Shown here piece after piece: positions 44,069 through 52,989 of a stretch of DNA of 64,000 bases. The translations under genes were made by a program, and so were the position numbers. The stretch is from NCBI GenBank assembly GCA_024402665.1, contig JAKSTI010000008.1, positions 1 to 64,000 of the forward strand. The letters run 5' to 3'. The notes below the pieces were generated by a model that was not told the DNA's origin, ran no database searches, and saw only the letters and a program-made list of their open reading frames with translations. Within the stretch, counting starts at the first letter, position 1; the number at the start of each line of letters is the position of its first letter. This DNA comes from Treponema sp. Lineage in GTDB: Bacteria; Spirochaetota; Spirochaetia; Treponematales; Treponemataceae.

Positions 44069-44869
44069 TTAAAATTGTTTTAAAAACCATTTATGAACTG
44101 CATCCATACGAGCTGTCAAAGAATCTTTTACCTGTTTTCTGACACCAGGAATTTTTTTACAACTTGCATCTGTAGAAAGATACAGCAGAAATGCATCACC
44201 ACAATCAATTACAAGTGCATTTATACGAAGATTTCCAGCTTCAATTGCAGTGATTGGACCAAGTCCCATACTGTCTGTAGTAGTAAATGTTGCGTATAAA
44301 ACATCTTTTGACTGATGATAATTCAATCTGTAACGGCAGACACCAAAACTGGTATCATCCTGAAGACAATACAGTTCCATTCCGTCGGCACTTCCAGAAA
44401 TCTTATCTGGGATAGCTGTTTTACTATTTGGATTATCGATTGTGAACGCTTTTTCATACAGAACTGTTTCTTTTTTGCGGGAAGATGAATAATATTTCAT
44501 ACCCTGCATCTTTGAAATAGCTCTGAAAACAACTGAAACATCAGTTATGTCTATAGTTTTTTTGTTAGAATTGCTTTCTTTCAAAAGATCTGCTTTTGTA
44601 ACATAGAACAACCCTTCAAAAACAAAAGGATTGTTCTTTGCTACTTTAGGGATTCTATTAGAAAGCACTAAAGACTTGTAACTGTTTTCTGGTAAAAGGA
44701 CATAATCTGTCTGATTTTCCTCATGAATTAATTCAACAGAACCATTTTTCATAAGTTCATCATAATATCTGGCATTTACCAGATTTTTTATGTCCTTTTT
44801 CTGTGCATGTAAATTAAATACAAAAGTAAATGTTGCAAAAAATAAAATTAATTTTTTGTTTACTCTCAT
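44069..44869 (-). CDS. Secreted protein of unknown function
   Basis: 266 residues. Signal peptide ending FNLHAQ (about 1-22). The mature protein is mixed alpha/beta with one or two possible disulphides (LYCLQDDTSFGVCRY; Cys in VIDCGDA and DASCKK). I do not recognise the family; the SNRIPKVAKNNPFVFEGLFYVTK stretch may be useful for a search. AGAGGT precedes the ATG and jag lies nine bp upstream, placing it in the origin-linked operon run. Confidence 0.55.
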   Translation of the reverse strand: MRVNKKLILFFATFTFVFNLHAQKKDIKNLVNARYYDELMKNGSVELIHEENQTDYVLLPENSYKSLVLSNRIPKVAKNNPFVFEGLFYVTKADLLKESNSNKKTIDITDVSVVFRAISKMQGMKYYSSSRKKETVLYEKAFTIDNPNSKTAIPDKISGSADGMELYCLQDDTSFGVCRYRLNYHQSKDVLYATFTTTDSMGLGPITAIEAGNLRINALVIDCGDAFLLYLSTDASCKKIPGVRKQVKDSLTARMDAVHKWFLKQF

Positions 44870-44878
44870 TTAAAACCT

Positions 44879-45586
44879 CTAGCGAACTCCTTTATATAAA
44901 ACTCTTACCTGTTTATATAAACCATCTCCTTCGCTTTTAGTTTCAACATCTGGGATATCATTTAAAGTTGTATGAATAAGTCTTCTTTCAAATGGATTCA
45001 TTGGTTCAAGAAGAATAGAATTTCTTGATGAACGAACTTTGTCTGCAGTTGTATAAGCAAGACGAACTAAAGATTCTTCACGGCGGATTCTGTAGTTTTC
45101 TGAATCAAGAATAACTCTGATTTCTTCGTGTCCTAATCTTCCGGCATAAATATTTGCTAATACCTGCAATGCATCAAGGTTTTTACCTTTGCGTCCAATC
45201 AAAATAGATGAGTGATCTGAATCAAGTTTAATACCGATTTTTTTATCTTCACGATAAGTAACTGAAACTTTTACAGTATAACCCATCTTTTCAATAATAT
45301 TTGTTACAAATTCAATAAGCTGTTTTTCAAATTCATCCTGTGGAAGAGGATTAGCAACAAGTCTTGAAAATTTTTCTTCATGATTTCTCTTGTTGTCATA
45401 AGAAATAGGTTTTTCATCATCCAAAGTATGAACTCTGATTTTTACATATCCTTTTTTGAACAAAGAATTTTTCTGTGTTTCCAAAATTTCTACATCAAAC
45501 TGATCTCTTTCAAGACCGAGGTCCATTGCAGCCATTTCTATAGCTTCTTTTTCTGTTTTTCCTTCGTATTCGTAAGTCATTTTCAA
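44879..45586 (-). CDS. jag: Jag/KhpB RNA-binding protein
   Basis: 235 residues: a Jag N-terminal domain (about 1-52; YEGKTEKEAIEMAAMDLGL), a short linker, a KH domain with the GRKGKNLDALQ loop (about 127-137), and an R3H domain (about 160-230; RIRREESLVRLAY). It binds RNA, with KhpA in other bacteria, and affects envelope and cell-division genes. The gene follows yidC after three bp, the usual rpmH-rnpA-yidD-yidC-jag order. AGGAG lies before the ATG. Confidence 0.92.
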   Translation of the reverse strand: MKMTYEYEGKTEKEAIEMAAMDLGLERDQFDVEILETQKNSLFKKGYVKIRVHTLDDEKPISYDNKRNHEEKFSRLVANPLPQDEFEKQLIEFVTNIIEKMGYTVKVSVTYREDKKIGIKLDSDHSSILIGRKGKNLDALQVLANIYAGRLGHEEIRVILDSENYRIRREESLVRLAYTTADKVRSSRNSILLEPMNPFERRLIHTTLNDIPDVETKSEGDGLYKQVRVLYKGVR

Positions 45587-45589
45587 CTC

Positions 45590-47413
45590 CTATTTAGATT
45601 TCTTATTTTTAGCCTTAGGAGGGATTGTCTTCTGTGTATTTGTGGCAAGACCCATTTCCTGTTTCTTTTCAGCCATAATCTTGTTGATTACAATCTGCTG
45701 AACAATCTGAAGAATATTACTTGTAAGCCAGTATAACAAAAGTCCAGATGGAGCACTGTAGAAGATGAAGAAGAAAATCAAAGGCATACCATAAGTCATA
45801 AATTTCATTGAACCGTTAGTCTGTCCTGCACCCATTGTCTGAGTGATTTTTCCAGAGATTAACTGAGTAATTACATAAATAACTGGTAAAAGTCTGATTG
45901 TATTTCCTGTAAATCCTGAAATTAAGAAAATATTCTTTTCCCAAGACCAAACAACATCACCTTTAGACAAGTCTGAAATCCAGCCAGTAATGAAGTTTGC
46001 ACCTCTGAATTCATAATAGTTATTAAAGAGGTTATACATAGCCCAGAGAATGATAATCTGGAAAATCATTGGTAAACAACCGCTTGCTGGATTATAGCCT
46101 GCTTCTTTATAAAGCTGAGCCATAGCTGCCTGCTGTTTCTGCTGATCGTTTGCATATTTTGTCTGAATTGCCTTCATCTGTGGCTGAAGTTTCTGCATTT
46201 TCAAAGTACCAAGTGACTGTTTCTTTGAAAGTGGGAACAACAAAAGTTTAAGAATCAAAGTCAAAAGAATAATACAAATACCCCAGTTACTGATTCCTTT
46301 GTGAAGCAATTCAAGTGCCCATTTTAAGATAATTTCAATCCAGCTGAAGAAACCTGTTGTATTCAAACTTTCTGTAAGTCTTAATCCGCTTAAGTTCCAA
46401 GAGTTTTCTTCTGCTTTATTATAAATTTCAACATCTTTTTCATTTCTTGGACCAATATAAACATAGTAAGTATCGTTTATATCTGTTCCAGAGAAAGCTT
46501 CTCTTTCGTAGAAAATCTGTGCGTTAGCATAATCATTTGTTTCTACTTTAGAAGAATAATATGTGTTTTTAATATTTGAAACGTCTGTTGGAATAATAAG
46601 TTCTTCAAAATATTTTCCACCAATACCAGACCATTTATAATCTTTTTCCCACTGTTTATACTGACCAGAAGGAATCACAGTTTTCTTGTTTTTGCTTCCT
46701 GTATAAACAATAAACTGTCTGTTATCATATCTGTCTTTAGGATCAAGACGTGTACCAATCTGTGGTGAAGTTCTGAGAGTATAAGCAAAGCCGTTTTTGT
46801 TTAATCCTTTTCCGCTTTCATTATGAACAAGGATTTCAAGCTTAAACATATAATCATCATCTTTGAAAGTATATTTTTTTCCAAATACAACTTTCTGGCC
46901 ATTTACTAAATATGTTTTAGTAAAGAGATATGTTTTGTCATCGATTTTGTTTACATCAAAAATGTCGTTTACAATCTGATCTTCCGCTCTACCAATAGAT
47001 AAAGCAAAGGCTCTGTTTGTATCGCTTACATTGTCAGCCATCTGAATAAAGTTCTTTTCAAGTTTTTCGCCGTCTTTATTCAAGTCAATTATATAGCTTA
47101 CAATATCGCCGCCTTTATTAGAAAGAACGATTTCAGCTTTCTGTGTTTTTACAGTAAATTTTTCTTCTGGTTTGTATTCTTCAAAAACGCCAGATTCTTC
47201 TTCTGAAGCTTCTGTCATTTCACTAGTGTTTGAAGAAAAAACAGATTCTGTTTCAGCATTTGGACTTTCAACAGCTTCTACTGTTGTTTCTTCAGCAACT
47301 GTCTGCTGAGCCTGCTGTTCTGCATTATTTTTGTTCATTGGGAAAAGGAAATTCCAGCCAACAAGAACAATTACAGCTAATACAATAGCAATTATGGTAT
47401 TTTTTGTTTCCAT
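45590..47413 (-). CDS. yidC: Membrane protein insertase YidC
   Basis: 607 residues, the Gram-negative long form. N-terminal TM (about 5-25), a large periplasmic beta domain (about 70-345), then the conserved insertase core of five helices (about 360-580; LSKKQSLGTLKMQKLQPQMK, NPASGCLPMIFQIIILWAMY). The C-terminus is Lys-rich, for ribosome contact. It inserts membrane proteins alone or with Sec. GGAGG precedes the start. It lies between yidD and jag. Confidence 0.96.
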   Translation of the reverse strand: METKNTIIAIVLAVIVLVGWNFLFPMNKNNAEQQAQQTVAEETTVEAVESPNAETESVFSSNTSEMTEASEEESGVFEEYKPEEKFTVKTQKAEIVLSNKGGDIVSYIIDLNKDGEKLEKNFIQMADNVSDTNRAFALSIGRAEDQIVNDIFDVNKIDDKTYLFTKTYLVNGQKVVFGKKYTFKDDDYMFKLEILVHNESGKGLNKNGFAYTLRTSPQIGTRLDPKDRYDNRQFIVYTGSKNKKTVIPSGQYKQWEKDYKWSGIGGKYFEELIIPTDVSNIKNTYYSSKVETNDYANAQIFYEREAFSGTDINDTYYVYIGPRNEKDVEIYNKAEENSWNLSGLRLTESLNTTGFFSWIEIILKWALELLHKGISNWGICIILLTLILKLLLFPLSKKQSLGTLKMQKLQPQMKAIQTKYANDQQKQQAAMAQLYKEAGYNPASGCLPMIFQIIILWAMYNLFNNYYEFRGANFITGWISDLSKGDVVWSWEKNIFLISGFTGNTIRLLPVIYVITQLISGKITQTMGAGQTNGSMKFMTYGMPLIFFFIFYSAPSGLLLYWLTSNILQIVQQIVINKIMAEKKQEMGLATNTQKTIPPKAKNKKSK

Positions 47414-47438
47414 TGTGATTTAGACCTCCATAGATGGA

Positions 47439-47455
47439 TTGTCGCGAAGCGACAA
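47439..47455 (-). other. Stable RNA hairpin between yidD and yidC
   Basis: TTGTCGC-GAA-GCGACAA, a perfect 7-bp GC-rich stem with a 3-base loop, in the 51-bp gap upstream of the yidC ribosome binding site. There is no T run, so it is not a terminator. Confidence 0.5.
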
Positions 47456-47464
47456 AAATTTTCT

Positions 47465-47719
47465 CTACGGTACGGGATCATACCCGCCTTCATGAAAAGG
47501 GTTACATTTTAGTATTCGTCTGATTGAAAGGTATAGTCCTTTTATAGGACCATATTTTTTTATTGCTTCTAAAGCATAAGCACTACAAGTTGGTGTAAAC
47601 CTGCAGCATGGCCCGTGCAATGGAGAAATAAATTTTTGATAAGCGTGAATCAGAAAACAAAAGAATTTAATAAAAAATTCTTTAATCCAATGATAAATGG
47701 ATTTAAACAAATTTTTCAT
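47465..47719 (-). CDS. yidD: Membrane protein insertion efficiency factor YidD
   Basis: 84 residues. The YidD/UPF0161 signature is clear: [20 protein letters not shown] followed by [16 protein letters not shown] and [13 protein letters not shown] at the C-terminus. It assists YidC at the inner membrane. rnpA overlaps closely (three bases apart) upstream and yidC follows. Confidence 0.94.
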   Translation of the reverse strand: MKNLFKSIYHWIKEFFIKFFCFLIHAYQKFISPLHGPCCRFTPTCSAYALEAIKKYGPIKGLYLSIRRILKCNPFHEGGYDPVP

Positions 47720-47722
47720 TGT

Positions 47723-48085
47723 TTATTCCCTGAATAATCCTGCCTTTTGACACAATAAACGAATTTGATCACATCGCGTGCTGAACGAGTCGTTTCCTGG
47801 ATATACTAAAAATAACATGTCATATCCGGTGTTCAGATGTGATTTTAATAAACGATAGACTTCTCGGCTGTATCTTTTTGATAAGTTCCTTTCGACCGCG
47901 TTACCGTATCCACGAATCAAAGGAAAACCTACTCTGTTCATTCCCAGATTATTTTCAAGAAAAAATAATTTTGCCCCAGGAATACTTATCTTTTTCCCGT
48001 TTTTAAACAGTTTCTTAAAATCTGCGGGATTTTTAATCCGTTCTTCCCGATTAAAAAATCCCGTTTTTATCAAGTCTGTTTCCAT
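47723..48085 (-). CDS. rnpA: Ribonuclease P protein component
   Basis: 120 residues. Basic protein with NPADFKKLFKNGKKI at the N-terminus and the RNR-like motif in GNAVERNLSKRYSREVYR (about 63-80), where family members usually have a K-RNxxKR pattern. It joins the RNase P RNA to process tRNA 5' ends. It starts nine bp after the rpmH stop; the AAGGG just before the ATG is too close to be a good ribosome site, so coupling to rpmH is likely. Confidence 0.9.
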   Translation of the reverse strand: METDLIKTGFFNREERIKNPADFKKLFKNGKKISIPGAKLFFLENNLGMNRVGFPLIRGYGNAVERNLSKRYSREVYRLLKSHLNTGYDMLFLVYPGNDSFSTRCDQIRLLCQKAGLFRE

Positions 48086-48093
48086 CCCTTAAA

Positions 48094-48249
48094 TTAGTAC
48101 TTCTTCTTTTCGTCAGAAACTGATAATTTAGCTCTTCCCTTAGCTCTTCTTCTAGCGAGAACTTTGCGTCCGCCTTTTGTAGCCATACGAGCTCTAAATC
48201 CAAACTTTCTATTGCGTTTTACTTTACTTGGTTGATATGTACGTTTCAT
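48094..48249 (-). CDS. rpmH: 50S ribosomal protein L34
   Basis: 51 residues read directly from the minus strand, ATG at 48249, stop at 48094. The sequence begins [20 protein letters not shown] and continues with [18 protein letters not shown], the L34 signature. It ends in a slightly extended tail [15 protein letters not shown] precedes the ATG. It heads the rpmH-rnpA-yidD-yidC-jag set and has its own promoter upstream. Confidence 0.97.
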   Translation of the reverse strand: MKRTYQPSKVKRNRKFGFRARMATKGGRKVLARRRAKGRAKLSVSDEKKKY

Positions 48250-48271
48250 TGCACGTGCTCCTTATATTTAA

Positions 48272-48300
48272 ATTATATAATAATTTTACATTGATATGAA
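48272..48300 (-). promoter_or_regulatory. Promoter of rpmH
   Basis: Minus strand: TTCATA (48300-48295), 17 bp, TATAAT (48277-48272), in the only sizeable gap (71 bp) between dciA and rpmH. Confidence 0.55.
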
Positions 48301-48320
48301 AATGGTATTAAAATATATCA

Positions 48321-48866
48321 TTATTTTTCGTCATTGGTCAACACACTTCTTTTCATGCTCTCAAATTTTTCCAGGAGTTCAGGAGGAAGATTTTCGCTGC
48401 CAGAAGTCTTTTTTTCATTATCTTTGTAAAAATTTTTAAGTTCCTTATCCTGCTGATCCATTTTTTTACTGAATTTTTCTTTCTCCTTTTTCATGGAATC
48501 TTCATAAGAAGGATACAATTTATAATTCTGGCCGGCACTTCTAAAAGCAAGTGATTTTATATTTAATTCCGGAATCTCCATTTTAAGACCGTTCAAAATA
48601 AATTTCTGATACATCTTTAAATATTGAATCCATCCAGGATGATCTGTTTCTACAAGAAGAACTCCGTTTTTTAAATCAACTACCCTTGTATTTCCGGCAA
48701 GTCTTTCTCCTACAGGCATTCTTTTATCACTATCTTCATAGTCATTTGATGTTTTTATTTTAGAAACAACCTTCTTCCACACATTATGAATTTCAGAATC
48801 TTTTGAAGTTACAAGTTTCATTACATACATCATCATATCTGATGAATTCATTACTTCATTATTCAT
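48321..48866 (-). CDS. dciA: DciA-like (DUF721) replicative helicase-associated protein
   Basis: 181 residues. The DUF721 core lies at about 25-110: VWKKVVSKI, RLAGNTRVVDLKNGVLLVE and HPGWIQYLKMYQKFI. The C-terminal 70 residues are charged and helical. DciA helps load the DnaB replicative helicase in bacteria without DnaC/DnaI, which fits its place after recF beside the origin. Its start lies inside the recF 3' end (8-bp overlap), with AAGGAG in recF. Confidence 0.85.
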   Translation of the reverse strand: MNNEVMNSSDMMMYVMKLVTSKDSEIHNVWKKVVSKIKTSNDYEDSDKRMPVGERLAGNTRVVDLKNGVLLVETDHPGWIQYLKMYQKFILNGLKMEIPELNIKSLAFRSAGQNYKLYPSYEDSMKKEKEKFSKKMDQQDKELKNFYKDNEKKTSGSENLPPELLEKFESMKRSVLTNDEK

Positions 48867-49956
48867 GCCATTCTCCTTTTTCTATTCTGAAAATCTTTGT
48901 TGTATCCCGCATATATCTTTCATAAGGTTCGCCGGGAAGAAAAGTACAGAAAAGCTGATCATATTCTGGTAAAAGAGAAGTAATTTTTGCCCTTTTATTA
49001 GGATCAAGTTCCAGAAGAACATCGTCCATAAGTAAAACAGGATTCAAATTAGTTGTTCTTTTATAATAAATTGATTGCGCTACTCTTAATATAAGCGATA
49101 TTAATCTGCATTGACCAGTAGAAGCTGTTGGAACAAATAATTTATGATTCTGAACAAAATCAATTCTGTCTCTGTGCGGACCTGACATTGTTGTTTCATT
49201 TAATTTATCCCGTTCGTGATTTCTTTTTAATAAATCTGTAATATCCTGCAGAGAAGGGAAAATTTTTCCATTTTCAGTTTCAATTTCTTTCCAGGAAGGG
49301 TGATAAGAAATACTGACACCTTCAATTCCAGTTACTTCCTGAAAAATTTTTCCAAAAATTTCATTAAACTGAAAAATTGCTTTTTTTCTTTTGCTTTGAA
49401 TTAATAATCCAAAATCGGCCAGCTGTGAATCATAAATTTCAAGCATTTCATATTTATGATCTTTTAAAATTAAATTTCTGCTTTTTAATATTTTTTTGTA
49501 ATTTCTGATTAAATCAATATATTCAGAATCATAAAGGCTTAAAGACTGGTCAATAAAAAAGCGGCGGCATTCAGGTTCCCCAGTTGCAAAACGCATATCA
49601 TCGTGGCTGAATAAAATGCATGGAACAGTATTTATAAGTTCTTTTCTGTCATGAATACGTTTACCGTTTTTTTCAATTCTTTTTTTTCCGTCTTCATAAA
49701 TAATCGAAATTTTCTGAATATCATCTTCTGTTTTTTTATAAACAGAATTCAAACTGAAATTTTTTTCACCAGTTTTTATGATTTGAGATTCAACGTGTGT
49801 TCTAAAAGAAATTCCATAAGCTGAATAGTACAGTGATTCAAGAATATTACTTTTTCCCTGACCATTTTCACCTACAAAATAGACCTCTCGTGATGAAAGG
49901 TCTATTGTATCATTTTTCAGATTACGGAAATTATAAAATGTCTGATATAAAAACAT
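48859..49956 (-). CDS. recF: DNA recombination and repair protein RecF
   Basis: 365 residues. Walker A FVGENGQGKSNILESLYY (about 27-44); the ABC signature region STGQCRLISLILRVAQ (about 275-290); Walker B PVLLMDDVLLELD (about 305-317). It is an SMC-like ATPase that helps load RecA at gaps. Order dnaN-recF-dciA is standard. Its ATG overlaps the dnaN stop by one base (TAATG). Confidence 0.95.
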   Translation of the reverse strand: MFLYQTFYNFRNLKNDTIDLSSREVYFVGENGQGKSNILESLYYSAYGISFRTHVESQIIKTGEKNFSLNSVYKKTEDDIQKISIIYEDGKKRIEKNGKRIHDRKELINTVPCILFSHDDMRFATGEPECRRFFIDQSLSLYDSEYIDLIRNYKKILKSRNLILKDHKYEMLEIYDSQLADFGLLIQSKRKKAIFQFNEIFGKIFQEVTGIEGVSISYHPSWKEIETENGKIFPSLQDITDLLKRNHERDKLNETTMSGPHRDRIDFVQNHKLFVPTASTGQCRLISLILRVAQSIYYKRTTNLNPVLLMDDVLLELDPNKRAKITSLLPEYDQLFCTFLPGEPYERYMRDTTKIFRIEKGEWHE

Positions 49957-51083
49957 TAGTAATTCATTGGCATAATTACATGGATGTAATCACCGGCTAC
50001 TTCAGAGCGCATAATTACAGCCTTTGTAATGTTTGCTTCTTCACCTGACTGTTCTTCATTAATATTAAAATCAAAAACTACATTTTCTGATTCAATTACT
50101 TTAAGAGGTTCAGTTACATAAGTGAAATTTAATGCCATAGAAATATTCTGACCATCATAACGGCATGGAATAATTTCATCTGCAGAACCGTTATCAGATT
50201 CAGGAGAAATAAGCTTTAATTCACCAGAAGAAATCTTGAAAATAATTCGGCTTACTTTTTTATCAACCATGATAGTTGTTCTTTTTAATGCAGCATCAAG
50301 ATCTGCTTTATTAACCATAATTGATTTAGAAAGATTTTCAGGAATTACCTTTTTATAATTAGGGAACTGACCGTCAATTAATACTGATGAAAATTCAACA
50401 TTTGCAAATTTAACAAAAATAGATTTATCAATAACAGCAACCTGAATATTTCCTTCATCTGGTGCATTTTTAAGAATACAACCAAGAATTTTTGTTGGAA
50501 CAATAGCTGGCTGGAAATCTGGAACATTAAAACCAGATTTATTTACACAAGAAAGTCTTCTTCCATCTGTTGCTACCATTGTTAATTCATCACCATTTTT
50601 AACAAAGTAAACACCAGTCATAAAATATCTGTTTTTATCATCAGAAACAGCAAAAATTGTCTGTTTAATCATTTCTTTAAATTCTTTTGAAGGTAATTCA
50701 AAGAAAGGAACATTTTCTGAAGTTCCAATTTCAGGGAATTTATCACCAGCCTGACTTTTAAGCTGAGCCTTGAATCTTTTGGCAATAGGTTTAATTGTTA
50801 CACCAACATCTTCCTGGATGAATTCAATATCACCAGAAGGTAAAGAAGAAAGAATACTCATGAATTTATCACAGAAAATTGTTGTTCTTCCTTCTTCCTG
50901 AATGTCTACTGGAATATTTGTTGTTAATTTTACAGTAGAATCAGTTGCTTTAATTGTTAATGTATTATTTTCTGCAATTACCAGAATATTAGAAAGAATA
51001 GAAACAGGACTTTTGTTTGTAATAATTTCCTGTGCAATTGCAATTTCTTTAATCATTGCATCTCTGTCAAACGTAAATTTCAT
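49956..51083 (-). CDS. dnaN: DNA polymerase III beta subunit (sliding clamp)
   Basis: 375 residues, the standard length. Three tandem clamp folds are recognisable: MKFTFDRDAMIKEIAIAQEII at the start, VSDDKNRYFMTGVYF in the middle, and a C-terminal DYIHVIMPMNY. It encircles DNA and tethers polymerase. AAAGGAG precedes the ATG. The 258-bp gap to dnaA holds DnaA boxes. Confidence 0.96.
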   Translation of the reverse strand: MKFTFDRDAMIKEIAIAQEIITNKSPVSILSNILVIAENNTLTIKATDSTVKLTTNIPVDIQEEGRTTIFCDKFMSILSSLPSGDIEFIQEDVGVTIKPIAKRFKAQLKSQAGDKFPEIGTSENVPFFELPSKEFKEMIKQTIFAVSDDKNRYFMTGVYFVKNGDELTMVATDGRRLSCVNKSGFNVPDFQPAIVPTKILGCILKNAPDEGNIQVAVIDKSIFVKFANVEFSSVLIDGQFPNYKKVIPENLSKSIMVNKADLDAALKRTTIMVDKKVSRIIFKISSGELKLISPESDNGSADEIIPCRYDGQNISMALNFTYVTEPLKVIESENVVFDFNINEEQSGEEANITKAVIMRSEVAGDYIHVIMPMNY

Positions 51084-51194
51084 ATTTTGTATCTCCTTTA
51101 GATAAAGAAAGGTTTGTTTACAGTGTTTTTTAACATCTCTTATTTATTATAAATTTATAAATTTAATAATAGTATTAATAAGGGCTGTGAATTC

Positions 51195-51315
51195 TGTGGA
51201 TAAGTTAATTAATTCTTTATAATACTTAGATTTAAATTGTTAATATCCAAGCAGTTAAAAATCACAACTTATTCACATTTACACATTTTACTTTATAATT
51301 TTCAAATTATCCACA
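51195..51315. promoter_or_regulatory. DnaA-box set in the dnaN-dnaA gap
   Basis: A perfect TTATCCACA at 51307-51315 (plus), a perfect TGTGGATAA at 51195-51203 (minus-strand box) and TTATTCACA at 51269-51277 (one mismatch). The rest of the gap is very AT-rich. This is the classical place for oriC or for autoregulation of dnaN. Confidence 0.7.
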
Positions 51316-51341
51316 ATTTATACCCAATATTATTAACAAAT

Positions 51342-52769
51342 TTATTTTTTATAATCCTTTATTTCTCTTATATAAAGCTGGATTTTTGAATTCAAAGAAG
51401 GATCAAATTTAATCTGTTCTGCTATTTTTTCATAAGCATGCATGATTGTAGTATGATCTTTTCCGCCAAATTCCATACCTAATTCTGTATAAGAAATTTC
51501 TGTAATTTCACGGGCAATATAAATTGCAATCTGACGTGGAATTACATATTTTTTATCTCTTTTTTTACTTTTAAGATCACTGACAGAAACCTGAAAATCA
51601 TTTGCAATTACTTTCTGAATTGTTTCAATAGAAATGTTGTCAGTTGAGTTTGAAGATAAAACATCTCTTAAAATATTTTTTACAATATCAAGAGTTAATT
51701 TTTTATCAATAAGTTCACTGTAACCAATGATTTTATTAAGGGCATTTTCCAACTCACGAACGTTAGTTTCTATGTTCTTAGCAATATAATCTATGATTTC
51801 ACTGTCAAATTCAGTTCCCATTAATTCCTGTTTTTTCTGAAGAATGGCAACTCTTGTTTCATAATTTGGAGGCTGCAAATCAACACTAAGTCCATTAGCA
51901 AGTCTGCTTACAAGACGATTTTTCATATTTTTGATTTCTTTAATTGGACGGTCACATGTAAAAACCATTAAAGCTTTTTTTGCATAAAGAGCATTAAAAG
52001 TATTAAATAATTCTTCCTGCAATCCTTCTTTTCCATTTAAGAAGTGAATATCATCAAGTAAAAGAACATCAAGATTTCTGTATCTGTCTTTAAATTCGTT
52101 TGGCTTTTTACTTGCCAGTGATGAAGTAAATTCATTTAAGAAAGTTTCAGATGTAACGTATCTTATTTTAAGGTTATCAGAATTATTGTTTATATAGTTT
52201 CCAATTGCCTGCATAAGATGAGTTTTACCTAAACCAGAACCTCCGTATAAAAGAAGAGGATTAAATTTTTTACCAGGATTTTTTGCAACTTCAATGGCAG
52301 CTTTATAAGCAAATTCGCTGTTTTCACCTGGAATGAATGTATCAAAATTAAATTCTTCATTTAATAAAGGATGTTTTTTGAAGTTGTATTTTGGTGTCTG
52401 GTTATCATTATTTTCTTCGATTACAGTTTCTGAATCAGATTCAGATTCTTTTGAAGGATTTGTTTTTTCTTCAGCTTCAATTTCTGGTTCGTTTGAAATT
52501 TTTTCTGGTTTAATAGTACATATGATTTCAAGTTCATGCTGACCTGTTATTTCTCTTACTTTGTTTTGTAAAATTTCAAAGCAGCCTTTTGAAGTCATCA
52601 TTTGCTGCATAAATCCAGAAGCAACAGAAACAGTTATTTTTTCAATTGTGTCTTCAACATATTTCATATTGAACCACATTTTAAATTCATCTTCGTTGTT
52701 TTTGCTTATATATTCATTATGAATCTGCTCCATGGCATATTCCATGGCTTCTTTATAAATCTGTCCCAT
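51342..52769 (-). CDS. dnaA: Chromosomal replication initiator DnaA
   Basis: 475 residues. Domain I about 1-80, an acidic linker (about 90-125), AAA+ domain with Walker A GGSGLGKT (176-183), Walker B LLLDDIHFL, and domain IV with the DNA-binding signature GMEFGGKDHTTIMHAYEKI near the C-terminus. It opens oriC and loads helicase. The ATG at 52769 is supported by alignment of domain I to other treponemes as remembered, yet it has no ribosome binding site; the promoter at 52776-52804 starts exactly on it. Internal ATGs at codons 9 and 13 are weaker alternatives. Confidence 0.96.
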   Translation of the reverse strand: MGQIYKEAMEYAMEQIHNEYISKNNEDEFKMWFNMKYVEDTIEKITVSVASGFMQQMMTSKGCFEILQNKVREITGQHELEIICTIKPEKISNEPEIEAEEKTNPSKESESDSETVIEENNDNQTPKYNFKKHPLLNEEFNFDTFIPGENSEFAYKAAIEVAKNPGKKFNPLLLYGGSGLGKTHLMQAIGNYINNNSDNLKIRYVTSETFLNEFTSSLASKKPNEFKDRYRNLDVLLLDDIHFLNGKEGLQEELFNTFNALYAKKALMVFTCDRPIKEIKNMKNRLVSRLANGLSVDLQPPNYETRVAILQKKQELMGTEFDSEIIDYIAKNIETNVRELENALNKIIGYSELIDKKLTLDIVKNILRDVLSSNSTDNISIETIQKVIANDFQVSVSDLKSKKRDKKYVIPRQIAIYIAREITEISYTELGMEFGGKDHTTIMHAYEKIAEQIKFDPSLNSKIQLYIREIKDYKK

Positions 52770-52775
52770 GCTTTT

Positions 52776-52804
52776 ATTATCCTAGAGTTCTCAAAAATTC
52801 TCAA
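52776..52804 (-). promoter_or_regulatory. Promoter of dnaA, leaderless geometry
   Basis: Minus strand: TTGAGA (52804-52799), 17 bp, GATAAT (52781-52776). Seven bases on is 52769, the A of the dnaA ATG. No DnaA box is seen in this dnaA-gyrB gap. Confidence 0.7.
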
Positions 52805-52989
52805 GAGAGTTGAATTTTAAAAATTCAGTAAAGGCTTAATCATTGAATTTATGTCTGATTCAATATATAATAATTATATTCTTATTATAAAGGCTTTTAT
52901 TTGGACAGAAAAAGGGGAAAATTCTGTTGGAATTCAGATAAAAGTTTTTCTATTGAAATATAAATAATCAAACAATTAAGGAAAAAAAA

